A stretch of 64,000 bases of DNA, from NCBI GenBank assembly GCA_020740775.1, contig JAHEWK010000023.1, positions 434,001 to 498,000 of the forward strand, read 5' to 3'. How positions within the stretch are numbered: position 1 is the first letter of the stretch; each line of letters starts with the position of its first letter. A program made the translations under genes and the position numbers. The notes beneath the pieces were generated by a model. It made no database searches and was not told where the DNA came from. It saw only the letters and a list, made by a program, of their open reading frames with translations. This document shows positions 10,452-21,268 of the stretch, piece by piece. Source of the stretch: Ilyonectria destructans. Lineage: Eukaryota > Ascomycota > Sordariomycetes > Hypocreales > Nectriaceae.

Positions 10452-11668
10452 TCACTGTCTTGGGTGTCTGACTACTACACGGCCACCAACAGTGCGTACA
10501 GCCAAGACCGCGGCGCTGGGAGGGTTTGTGGAGCTGCCGGCATCGTTGGACGTCAGCTTCTGGCAGATACGCTTGTAGAGTGGTCGGCAGACCGGAATAC
10601 CAATACATATCAATGTTACGGCGATCTCGGCGGCAGACCAAACGATCGCACTGACGGTTTCCTCTGCTCATAGGTGGGTTGGTCAGTAATGCTTCTCGGC
10701 CACTTTTGTGCCTTAATCCGTCGGTGATAATAAGGAATACGCACTTAGGTAATTCTGCTTGGTCAAGTTGGGTAACTCCATTGTCCTCTTGATACCACAA
10801 GCACCGGCACTATGGTTGTGCGTAAGTCAGCATAGCAATAACGACAAGCCTGATCAAGAAGTGAATCGTGACCTACAAGACGCCGAGACTCATACTGCCA
10901 AGAATAATAAACTTTTCCCTCTTGTTCATGCTAAGGTTCCAGAGTAACATCCAGGGGAAAATGGCGAAGAAGAAGTCGACAAAGATGCAAAAAACTTGAT
11001 GGACATCATGTTAGCAATTAAACAAGAAACCTTCGACTGTCCCATCATGGTAATTCCGACTTCCTCAGTAGGCACACACGTACTGGAAAGTGTGAAAGCA
11101 GCCGGCACGGAATTAATGTGGCAGAAGCCCCCCCGAATTCGGCGATCCCAGAGGTACGCGGGCGGAGCACATTGCAGCCAATAGATGAAGACGACCGAGA
11201 TGGAAGTCAACGTAAGGCCTATCATAGCAGCCCAGATTGCCATCCTGTGCCATATCATGTTGACGTCGACAAGGCGCAAGAGAAAAAGACCGAGAGACCA
11301 CTTTGCGACTGCCATACCAATTATAGCAAATGTTTGCCCGATTACCTCGAGCAGGACTGCCCGAACCGCATCCCCAACGTCTTCAATCTCGAACATGTTC
11401 TGGCCGAAGCCATAGTTTGCCGACAATTGTATAAAAACTGTGTATAGGAGTAGGAGAAACTGGACAGACCCAGTGAGCAAATGACTGTTTTGCAGCGATG
11501 GAGTTAAGGGCGGACTCGACTTACAAAGGCAATATTGTACACACAGTCGTCGACACGAAAGGTTTTGACAATGCCGACACGCGTGTACAATCTAAGGATG
11601 GCGAAGATGAGAGTGATGAATGTCAAGGTCCACATAACACTTAACGCCCACGGTGCATCGCCCTCCAT
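10452..11668 (-). CDS. Fungal rhodopsin-domain integral membrane protein (Pth11/SAT4-like)
   Basis: Seven-transmembrane-type protein of the fungal rhodopsin-domain family, whose role is largely unknown. Exon 1 starts at ATG 11668 (MEGDAPWALSVMW) and contains the signature LRLYTRVGIVKTFRVDDCVY. Exon 2 (acceptor near 11458) has YGFGQNMFEIED, then GQTFAIIGMAVAKWSLGLFL and YWLQCAPPAYLWD. Exon 3 gives FFFAIFPWMLLWNLSMNKRE then KFIILGSMSLGV. Exon 4 gives AGACGIKRTMELPNL. Exon 5 gives ETVSAIVWSAAEIAVTLICI then PVCRPLYKRI. Four introns with good GT..AG sites were inferred (about 11523-11459, 11077-11007, 10886-10820 and 10742-10665). Total is about 305 residues, somewhat short, and the gene ends about 10 bp from the RIP-like block, so the C-terminus may be lost. 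Confidence 0.75.
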
Positions 11669-12736
11669 AGGTTATCTTGAGTTGTCTTGCGGCTTATTCA
11701 ACTGGGCTTAGATTCTTGATAAAAGTTTTCCAACCAAGGTCAAAAGTATTTAAATTTCCTACACGATTATTGTTGGGGTACATATCATTGTTCTCCGGAG
11801 CTGCTGGGTCTAACTGGCGGTGTGCGAATAAAGTTGGTAGATGACGTTCGACTGACCTCATGCCCCGCGGAAGTCAGTCATCATGGCTAGTTTAGCACAA
11901 TTCCATACCTCCCTTCCGGCCGCCGATCAGGCGGCAGAGTGCTAGGGATCACGTGCTAACATGATAGCTTCTATCGAGTCGTGCTATTTCTGTCACAAGC
12001 CCTGATTCTACAGATGCTATAACCTCAGAACTCTACTAGAGTTCATTTTCAAGCCCCACTTTCCCGGGGGTAGAGTTCTTTTTTTGACGCCCTAGTAGTG
12101 TTCATTTACACTCAGCCAATTAAAACCAAGCATTAGCCACATTTCCACCAGCCACTTCTCTATCAGTCACAACAATCATCTGTGTGTGTATATACCCCAC
12201 AAGACCCGCCGAAATATTGAAAAGGAAGAAGCAAAAGCAGATATTGGACGCTGTATAGGTTTTTACGAGATTATGACAAAGCTTGGGAAACGGAAATGTA
12301 CAATAGCAACTAGTGCCCTATTGGTTATAAGCCACCGGGCGAAATAAATTGTGTGTGTGTGTGTATCCGTATCGTTCCAGAAACGACTCTCAGATTCTCG
12401 CGTCATGGATGTGCAGCGAAATCGGCTTCCTACCTTTTTTGCTAAAGCAAAGAAACGCGACGAAATTCCTAAACCAGGGAATACCTGCCAATACCGACTT
12501 CCTACTATCAGAAGCGTGTTTTTTTAAGAAAGTGCGGCGCATTTCCATCTCGAAAATTGTGGGTCAAATGACCAGGCTGAGGTTGGTTAAGAAGTGGAAA
12601 TGCGCCGCATTTCTACCGTGCATTCTTGAGTAGTAGGCACGCGCCGTTAGACAAAAACTAGTGAATCTGTCTGCCAAAGTGCCGGTCTTCCTTGACCTCA
12701 TGCTCTCTCAATCTCTAAATAGAAGCTATCGGACCC
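11669..12736. other. Non-coding, with an inverted repeat
   Basis: Contains (GT)n at 12182-12194 and 12350-12364, and a dispersed inverted repeat: GTGCGGCGCATTTCC near 12533 is complemented by GGAAATGCGCCGCA near 12597. An open frame at 12349-12633 overlaps this repeat and has no recognisable domain. Nothing else was supported. Confidence 0.4.
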
Positions 12737-13445
12737 TCAGATCCAGTCTCTTGCCGGCTCTCTTGCCCGCCGCTTGAGCCCTGCATCATCATCCAAAGAG
12801 ATCCGTATGCGCTCAAAGGATTCATTAATAGCACTCTCCATGTCGCTGTGAAGTCTAGACTGTGCGTTTTGTGCGCGTTCGGAATCTAGCATCTGCAACG
12901 TCATGTAGTTCTTCAGATGTTCCGCCAACGCTAGTTCGCTCGACATAGTAGAGCCCGAAGTAGCCGATGCATGATCCGTGGCCATACTAGAGTTGGAAGG
13001 ACTTTTAAGTGAATACCTGGATGTAAGGATCGTGCTATATATATGAATCCGAGCGACGACTCACGGATTCATTGAGCTTGCCTCCAGTACTCGCAACCAA
13101 AGCCCGTTTCCGATGGTCCAGTTCAACGGCGACTCTCTCTCGGATGGCTTCAAGCTGTGAGTCGATCTCGATGGCCTCGTCACTCATGTGACCACATACA
13201 GATTCGGCGATTGCCAACGCCGATTGCAGCGCCTCCTCCGCTTTGGCCAGGTCTGCCGTTTTCTTGCACGAAGTAGCTAAGCCACGGAGTAGCCGAAGGA
13301 ACTCGACATCATTCGATTCTCCATCCTGGGTTATTGAGATGTATTCCACCGCCGCTGAAAAGAGCCCTTTGGACGTTTCGTATTTTCCGATTAAGAGGTA
13401 GATGTGAGCCATGGAAGAGGATACCACAAAATACTGGGCTGCGTG
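12737..13445 (-). pseudogene. TPR-like gene remnant, 5' end removed by hAT element A
   Basis: Two adjoining frames (13445-13035 and 12985-12737). The first is a helical repeat segment of TPR type: MAHIYLLIGKYETSKGLFSA, then TADLAKAEEALQSALAIAES, with the alternating small/aromatic pattern of paired helices. The second is an acidic coiled-coil-like tail (MSSELALAEHLKNYMTLQML). A donor GTGAGT follows NES, but the best acceptor does not keep the second frame open. The upstream part is missing because the frame runs straight into the terminal repeat of hAT element A at 13446. Function unknown. Confidence 0.55.
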
Positions 13446-13626
13446 CAAGGCTCGGAACCACTACACCCACTCACATTTGGACCAAGTAGAGTGGATGTAC
13501 GATTTTTTAGGCAATTACCTAGTGGATGTAATACATATTTGGCCGGAGTGGAATGGACGTACACACGTGGATTTATAAGTGGATTTATAAGTGGATTTTT
13601 GAGGCTATTCACAACCTCGTCGGTGC

Positions 13627-16282
13627 CTATTCAGCCTCACTTTCAGAGGTTGACACTAACTCTTCAGCCTGTTGCTGCTGTGATAAATCGTCAACCTCGC
13701 TGGCGCTGTCCTCGCCCTCCAATAGCCATTTTGACTCCGCAAGCGCCAGCTCGTCGTCGCTTAGAGTCGCACAACCAGCATCCAGCTTACTTTCAACGTG
13801 TGACTTAAGCAATGGATCCAGGTCCTTGATAAGGCCAGCACGATACCAAGAGCGTAAAACCTGACAAATGGCGATAATCTCAGCATCTAGGTCAGTTCGC
13901 AACCCCGAGATCATCTTGCCGGCAGCTGAAAATAACCTCTCACACTCGGCTGACATCGGTTGGATTGTCAGGAAGTCCAAGGCCATCCTGGATAACCGAG
14001 GATATCTACTTTGCTTAGTGATCCAGTAACCAATTGGATCACGAACGTCGCCGTCGCTGGCCTCAAGATCCGTCTGCCACGCTTGGTACTCATCACCAAC
14101 AATAGCTGGTGCGGAGGTTGGTGTTGAGCTTGGCAGACGGCTGTTCTTCTCGAAGGGGTTGAAAAACCGAGGTCTTTTTGCTGGTGGCTCGTCATCGCCT
14201 CTGCTGCTGCTGGATCTAACCTCGAAATGAGCGTAATCAGACAGCCAGACGTCGGCAACCATCTCTTTTGCCTTTTCAACCCAACTAGGCTTATGAGCCC
14301 ACGTTTCATCAAACCAGTCCCAACGATATGCTGGATGGAGCGCCATGGCAGTATAGTAGATGGGCGTCTCGTCCAGCCGCTGATAATATTCATCCAGCTT
14401 ATCCCAAGCAAGGTTGATTCCAATGCGGAAGTGCTTTGGATCAGGAAAGTCAGCAGCAAGCTGCTTATATTCTTCCAGTGTTAAGCAGCAACTCATAGCC
14501 AAGCACCACGTCCCAGATATTGCCATAGGAGCCAGTCCAGCCTTGCGTACGCCTTCGGATGTGTCCATAACTGTGAGGGAACGATCATGTGACTTTCATA
14601 CTTTATGAATAGTTTCACTTTATGAATATTGTGTAAACAGCTTAAGTCAGAGCTTTCCTTAGGAATCTCTTTCTCTCCTTGTAAACAATCATTTTGCCCA
14701 AGTCGCACTCGACCTCGTTCGTGCTCTTGTCCCGTCACAATAACCCTCAAGCGTCTTTACCACAGTCTCAAAAACAGTCAGAATAGCCTCCAAATGGTAA
14801 AGAACCTCCCAGTCTTTGTCCGTTAGCTGATTCTCGTCTCGGAGGATGCGTGGTTTTCTCGCCAACTTGGCTTGTGTCACTTGGCCAGTCTTTTTAGACC
14901 GATTTTCGTCCTCCCATTGCGCCTTATACTTGATCAGTAGGAGTTCGATAGAGGTTTTCAACCGTAGAGCCCTGCGGATCATGTAGAGTTGTGACAGCCA
15001 ACGCGTGTCGTTGTCGATAATTAGCTTGAGTGGTTTCTTCGATCGGAGTTTAAGGGTGGTGGCGCGATTAATTTCGTCCTGTTAGATATACCGAGTTAGT
15101 ATGAGACGAATAGGATTTAGTTAAACCGCTTACCCTCTGGACCTCCTTGAATAAGTAAATCAGCCGATGGCTAATACGCACATCAACTACGATATTGTGT
15201 AACTTGCCAACTGGTCCTTTTTTGCGCCATTGAGCGTATTCAGTATCAGATAACGCTTCTGCGCCTGACAATTGCTTCTCGAACGCGTCGGCGTTTTTGC
15301 CAAATAAGAGCGCCTTGGCTGACAAGTTAATTGTGTGGCCAATACAGCGTCCTCGGCGCAGTCGGCCATCGAACCCAAGTTCGGCACCAATGTCCTCCAT
15401 GGCAGTATCGTTGTTTTCAGCATTGTCGAGCGTGAAATAGCCAACCTTCTCTGGACCCACGCCAAGAGTGTGTAGGACGTCGAGAACCTCCCCACCGATC
15501 GTTGAGCCGAAGTGACGATGAGCCTCTGGAACCCCAATCATGATTTTGCATGGCCGATTCTTCCCATCTCTGAAAAAACAAGCAATGCCGTAAAGGGCAA
15601 GCTTATTTCGAGACGTCCAGCCATCAAATGAGAAATGGAGCGCTCCAGGGGAGTTCCTCAGCACCTTGATAACCTTCTGCTTGTGGCGGTTATACTCTTG
15701 AATGATCTTATATCGGACAGCCTTAGCACTCAAGTTGGCGCTTTGGATCGAAACGGAGGGATTCAAATAGTCGAAGATTTCTCGGAGGATGGGGTTCTCG
15801 GCGAAGGAAAAGGACTGGTTGCTGCTGACGATTAACTCGACTAGCATACGCTGAAAGTGTTGCTTATCAAAGCGTGAGATGAAGCTATTCGCGATATTCT
15901 GTTCCGTAGCCTTGTTGACGTTCAGTTTCAAAACAGAGGCAATAGTCGGCTGGTTCGATTTCAGTGCGCCTTCGGATTTCAGTTGTGCTGTGCTCTTTTC
16001 CTCTCCCTCTGGTGCTGGTGTTTTGTGCTCACGCCATAGATGATTTGCCGCGTTCTGAAGACCTGAAGAGGTAAAACTCGCGATAATGGGACGATTTCCG
16101 AGGATACAGTCCTTGCAAGCCCATTTGCGTAAGCCATGACGTTGAATATCATAGCCAAAGTCCCACAGCCAAGAGCTAGTATCACGAGCGCGTTCTGACC
16201 AATTCCAGCCTCTGAAATGGCGAAAAAGACGGTCTTCGAGCTGCTGCTGTTGGCCTGGTTGGCCTGGCTGGTTGGCTGACAT
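13627..16282 (-). pseudogene. hAT transposase (copy A)
   Basis: Starts MSANQPGQPGQQQQ at 16282. A BED-like N-terminal zinc domain (WACKDCILGNRPII, later NAANHLWREH) is followed by the RNase-H-like core with FDGWTSRNKLALYGI and FTLDNAENNDTAME, and a C-terminal dimerisation domain with QPMSAECERLFSAAGKMISG. One intron (about 15132-15078) is removed normally, and the exon after it still carries the TRWLSQ motif that copy B has lost. The frame is broken by a 168-bp insertion at 14572-14739 and by loss of one CA in an ACAC run near 14478-14484. Replication and movement could only occur in trans. Confidence 0.85.
14572..14739. mobile_element. 168-bp MITE-like insertion inside hAT copy A
   Basis: Ends TGTGAGGGA and TCCCGTCACA form imperfect terminal inverted repeats. 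It is flanked by the direct repeat ATAAC (14567-14571 and 14740-14744). Copy B has the empty site, GTCC-ATCAC-CCTC when read on the same strand, so a 5-bp target duplication is directly demonstrated. No coding capacity. Confidence 0.8.
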
Positions 16283-16639
16283 CAAATTTTTTTTTTGGCA
16301 AAAACAAAGCAGGAAATCTGTAGAAAACGCACTCAATAGGGGTAGTTTCTCGTCTAATATTATTAGATTAGCTGTAGGGGTGATCGACCTCGGCTAACTT
16401 GGGTCCAGGTACCTCGATTTAATAGGCAGTCATATACAAAAATAAGTACTCTGAACCGTACAGGGTCAGGGAATATCCCACTGTACCTAAATCCACCTAA
16501 ATCCACTCCATTACATCCACTTTCAGGTCCAAGTGTAGTGGATTATTACGTAATCTGAGCGCCGACAAGTGGATGTAATAGAGATGGGCCACTTATATGT
16601 GGTCCACGTGGATTTGCAGTGTAGTTGGTCCGACCCTTG

Positions 16640-19510
16640 CTTAAGCCTACATCTAGGTTTCGTTGATCTTTGCATGGGAGGTGTATCGTGATGCAGAGTG
16701 GTGGAGATGTGATCTTGCGGCATTTACCGAGGTCAATAGCCCCTGTTACCATGTTTCGTAGTCTCGTGGTGTATCGTTGGGTAGTTCTCGTCCATGCACC
16801 GTTGCCACGCTCATTCCACTAGACAGACCCCTCTCTCGTCAAGGTTAAAGAGGACCATTAACCAAGCAAGTCGTCATCACCATCTGTGACGAGATTCAGC
16901 ATTGGGGGAAGATTATCAAGGAATCACACACCAGGTACGTGACCTTTTCGTGGAGCATTCGGACAGTCAGGCAGAACTCAGCCGTCAGCTGATCCGTAGT
17001 CCTTCAACGGTCCTGTATGGTCGCTTGTCGGTCATACATGGCCGCTAAGATCGTTATGGAACACTCCTCCGGGGTAGTGCCATGGTAGATGTTGGCTAAG
17101 ATATTGCAGAGTGGCTACTACGAGTATGTCGAGGGGAAAGAGGCACCTCCTGCATAGGGAAACTTCAGGGAGTCACGCTACTCAATGGCTGGATCCCCTC
17201 CCCCCATATGTGCTTAACTTATTGTCTAGAGCTGGTATCGCTCAATGCACTTGCACAAGTATAGGCAAGGCAGACTTGGGAATCAGGAATTATGCCTCAA
17301 CACGTCAGTCAGATCACGTCATGGAGAGGCTGAGGAGAACACCGGCATGATCATGCCAAGCGAAGGGTGGCAGTCAGAGGAATCAAGGGGATATGGGTCT
17401 CGTTCTCAGCTCACATCAACGGCTCCGCCATCGAGGCCACGTCTTCACCAACCAAGTACCTCCAGGAACTGTGTCGAAAGCCGAAGAAGATGATTCTAGT
17501 CAACTAAACCCTTGCTTAGGATCCAAGGGTGGCACACAGCCCCGAGAACTCTACGGTGTGGGTTTGATCCGCGCATACACGAGGCGCATTTTGAAGAGGA
17601 GTCCGTCTCAGGATGTGCCGGTCGGTGACAATTAGCCCTGTCGCTACCAATAATAGAGGGCCTCTCAGTAAGGGAACGAATACTAGAGGTTGGGATCAGG
17701 GGTGTATTGAATGTGATGGAAGGAGAGTCAGTGGATATTGGGTTGGTGGGAGGCCTAACTGTTGGCTATGTCTTCATTTAGGGGATGTAGGGGTGGGTGA
17801 ATCAACATTCGAACCTTCTCGACGTAGTGGCTACGGGATTTCCAGCGTGAAGTTCTCCGTTAGACTACTTAAATGGACATTTGTACCTTCTCGTTTTTCC
17901 CCATCTCTCAACCTCAAACTCCCTTTCTTGGTACCCCATTGTCCCTTGTCTACAAATCTTCACCCAGCTATCGCCGAGTTCCCCTCAAGATCTGTCGGGT
18001 ACCTTTAACATTACGGAGAATTATATTGAGTTGGCAAGTGATCCGATAGCCGATAGAAATGTAAGTGTTAAATGGACTCGGATAGGACTTTACTAAACTG
18101 AAGTCTAGATATTATGGATCATCCTCGAGACAGAAGCTGGATCAATGGCGGAATTCACAGAGATGCGGTCAGAATCGCAACTCCATCAACCGCAACTGGA
18201 TCCTGCATCTGCAAGCTCAAGACAGCCGACCAGCATCTCTGTTAGAGTTTCAAAACGAATTAGGACGCCGACGCGGAAAGCGAGTGAGGCTCAGTCGAAT
18301 GCCGAGACCATCCAGGCTCTACGAAGATCGCGATCACGCGTTGTGTCAAGGAAACGCCAGCCTCAACCCAAAACGGCACGGATAAGTTTGTGTGCTCCCC
18401 GCAATAGATACTGAGCTAGGTTAACTGTTTGCATAGATAAACTAGACATTGACGAAGCCGTCACCTCTAGAGTGATCGGGAAGTTTCATGGAGATTTCTA
18501 GACTCTGACGGTGACATTAACATGCTATCGGTGGAGGAGATGGTTTCTTTGTCACAAGATGAATTGGATACATATAATAAGGAGTTTGACACAGCTTGCG
18601 TGTGGGCAGTTTATCAGGCGGGACTAATCCGCCGTCAGCATAGAGGAGAGGAGATATAATATGAATATATTACTACAAATCCGCTATGTGTGGACATATT
18701 TCCAAACTACATTCAACTTCTTCATTTCCATCAAAGTATAACCCAGGTCCTAGCCATTCCCCGGTGTCTATTGGCTGGGGCATGCAACAGCTAAAGCTTC
18801 GGGCTTTGCTCTAAGAGCTTGCCGAGGGAACAGGGACAGCTCCCAAGAAAATATTGCCCCCATTCTTCCATAAACTCTGGAAGATTGGGGTCGAAGCCCC
18901 TTTTACCTTGCATAGTACTCGTGTTATCTGTCCTTGGGGGTGTTGGCGTAAACTGTATGTTGGGGAGGTGTGGAGTAGAGAGTGTGCCTTACTATCAGCA
19001 GCTCCCACCCTTGACAAGCAGAATGGTTAAAGGAGGCCGCCAGAGCTGGGGCATAGATCAATGATCGCAAGACTGACCCTTGTCGTGCCGGTCTGGCGGA
19101 CCAACAGAACGGAGAGACCGACGGGTCAGGGCAACGCCGACATGGTCATGCCAAACGAGGTGTGGTAGGAATCATGGGGGTGAAGAATCTTCCAGCTGGT
19201 TCAGCCGGCTCAGGGGTCGGTGGTATGTCTGGAAGCTGTCTTATGCCCAGGAATGTCAGACTGGCTTGCATACAACAGCACCTTAAGTGGTGACGATGTC
19301 GTCATCAGCGCGCTCAGGATGCAAAGCAAACTCGCTGTGCGAGGAGGCTTGACCATCTTGCGGGCGCTACCTCATTGTATCAAGTAGAATCGTCAGGTCC
19401 GGATCCTTTCCGCATGGGGCAAATATCCCTCTTTGTATCTCCGTGCTGCCTGGCTGGGCATGGCTGTGTAGCCGAGCTGAGACGGCCTCCTTCCAGGTTC
19501 ACACCATCAC
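16640..19510. other. Degenerate non-genic region left of the gag remnant
   Basis: No reading frame with a recognisable domain. Two segments resemble each other (about 17322-17400 and 19110-19190, both with GG(C/A)CATG(A/G)TCATGCCAA), suggesting an old duplicated repeat, possibly retroelement flanks. An arginine/serine-rich frame at 18145-18414 is not supported as a gene. Confidence 0.35.
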
Positions 19511-20371
19511 ATGTGTGACACGCCGTCTTCATGCAGGCCGCCCTGCTTGACTCAGGGGATTGGTCGGGCTAATTGGACTTCTGCGACGGCTTACTACCCT
19601 GAAGAGGAGGACAAGATATATTACATTTTCGGTCGTTGCAAGGGTATCGCGGCTGCCTATTTACGCCCCCGCATGCCCGAGAACGCTGAGGAAGACGCCT
19701 TCGAGACCGCTGAAGATGTCTTCCAGGCCCTGACGACCCTCTTCCGGGACAAGAACAAGAAGATCAAGGCGCGAGAGGAGTTCAAGGCCTTGAGATACTA
19801 TACCAATGGTAGCTGGCGTAGCTTCTACGTCAAGTTCTTGGCTACAGCGAACGATGCTAAGATCCCCAAACGGGATTGGAAGGAAGAGCTCTATGACAAA
19901 GTGCCAGTGGAGATGAAACGTACTGTGGCCATGCAGCGCTTTGCCGAAGAAGTAAGCTTCGACACCTTTGCGGCAGCGCTTGGCGACATCGCGGTAGTGG
20001 AAGAGGCCTATGCGAAGACCTTAACGAAGAAGGACAGCAAGAGGACCAGCAAGTTACAGACCAGCAAGAGCGATGGTGCTGCCACTGGGAAGAAGGACAC
20101 CAAGAAGTCGACAACTTCAACACCTAAGTACCTGAAGATCAAGATTGATGGCAAATGGACCTTCAAGGATCCAGAGGTCCGCAAGCTAGCTGAATAAGGG
20201 AAGCGCTTCAAGTGCAAGAAAGTCGGCCATACCCACCAGGAGTGTCCGGAGGGGGGCGAAGTTAACGAGGTTCGTGCCAAGGATGAGAAGGCAGGGCGGA
20301 AGGTTACTATCGTGATCCCTGATGAGTCAGATGAGTCATCATCCTCCGAGTCGGAAAAAGACGAGTCCTAG
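19511..20371 (+). pseudogene. Retrotransposon gag with zinc knuckle
   Basis: Capsid-like helical segment (WRSFYVKFLATANDAKIPKR, preceded by AEDVFQALTTLFRDKNKK), a basic Lys/Thr/Ser linker, then after an in-frame TAA (20195-20197) a zinc-knuckle relic KRFKCKKVGHTHQECP. The first knuckle cysteine is replaced by arginine. An acidic Ser/Glu tail ends at 20371. Confidence 0.7.
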
Positions 20372-20397
20372 GGGAAGTCTCCTCTCTAGGACCTGAA

Positions 20398-20970
20398 TTG
20401 CAGTCACTAATCTTTGACGAGAGCTCAATAAACATGGATGAACTACTCGGCGGGGAGAAGCTCTACCGTCCCTGTACGATAGCAAGTTCAGGGTTGGCAA
20501 TTAAAGTCAAAGGTCTATGTGATACCGGAGCGGATGGTTATGTCTTTGTGAATAAGGATCTAGCCCTAAAGATGCACCAATAACTGCAGAGCCGTCGAAT
20601 CCCGATCCCGGGGCGGGGACTCGTCGTCAAGGGATACAAGGGCGGACGACAACGGATTACCCACATCACGGTGGCAACGCTGGATATAGATGGCAGACGA
20701 CAGCCAAATTGTCCGATGTTGGAACTCGGGATGCATCAGGACCTGATCATTGGGAGGAAGTGGTTCGAGAAGCACGACGTGGAAATCTCTGCCAAACATC
20801 GCCGCCTACGATGGCCTGACGACAGGCCGAAGGATTGCCCTAGTCACGATATTGTGATACCGATGTCCTCGTTGAAGAGCCCTCGCTGTTCAAGGCCAGC
20901 TGACCAGGCCGACACGGAACGACGCACCCAACTGAGCGCAGAACGAGAGAAGACCCGCAAGTATCTGTGA
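20398..20970 (+). pseudogene. Retropepsin-like aspartic protease remnant
   Basis: The catalytic motif appears as LCDTGADGYVFVNKDL (D-T-G active site), followed after an in-frame TAA (20581-20583) by GMHQDLIIGRKWFEKHDVEI, the conserved second hydrophobic-Gly motif (IIGRKW) of gypsy proteases. The frame then degenerates and ends at 20970. The intergenic stretch 20971-21268 holds GATT-rich imperfect repeats (GATTGATTTGATTGA near 21120) and nothing else. Confidence 0.7.
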
Positions 20971-21268
20971 CCATCTCGTACAGGGTAGGACCGGTGCAGG
21001 GCAGGCCCTATTAATCCTTTTGGACAGTTCAGATACAGCATAGCACATATCAACCTTATCAAATCATGTCAACTTGCAAATCGCTGGAATTGATGTGATT
21101 GAAGCGAGGAATCGGCTGGGTTGATTGATTTGATTGAGGTGATTGATTGAGTTGATTTATGATGAGCGCTGGTGGAGTTATCATGAATCAAACTCCCCAA
21201 AACCGCAATCACGTACATCTATTAAAAAGGCGCTGCCTACCAAATCTTCATCGGTAATCCACGCACCC

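Larger units (their letters stand above)
13446..16639 (-). mobile_element. hAT transposon copy A (inactive)
   Basis: Terminal inverted repeats CAAGGCTCGG (left, one mismatch) and CCGACCCTTG (right) bound 3,194 bp. Subterminal zones carry many short ATCCAC/GTGGAT repeats (13490-13600 and 16490-16610), typical transposase-binding arrays. The interior is nearly the same as copy B (53011-55936) in opposite orientation. No 8-bp target duplication was found at the ends, and the left end truncates a TPR gene, so a rearrangement after insertion is likely. Confidence 0.85.
19511..20970 (+). mobile_element. LTR-retrotransposon gag-protease remnant (Ty3/gypsy type)
   Basis: Gag-like and protease-like frames in the order expected of a gypsy element, without reverse transcriptase, RNase H or integrase downstream and without recognisable LTRs. 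Several in-frame stops show it is dead. Confidence 0.7.

Noticed and set aside
12349..12633. Protein-coding gene of 94 codons
   Set aside because: Overlaps an inverted repeat and a GT microsatellite, with no domain and no splice support.
13438..16647. 8-bp target duplication around hAT copy A
   Set aside because: Flanks GCTGCGTG and CTTAAGCC do not match.
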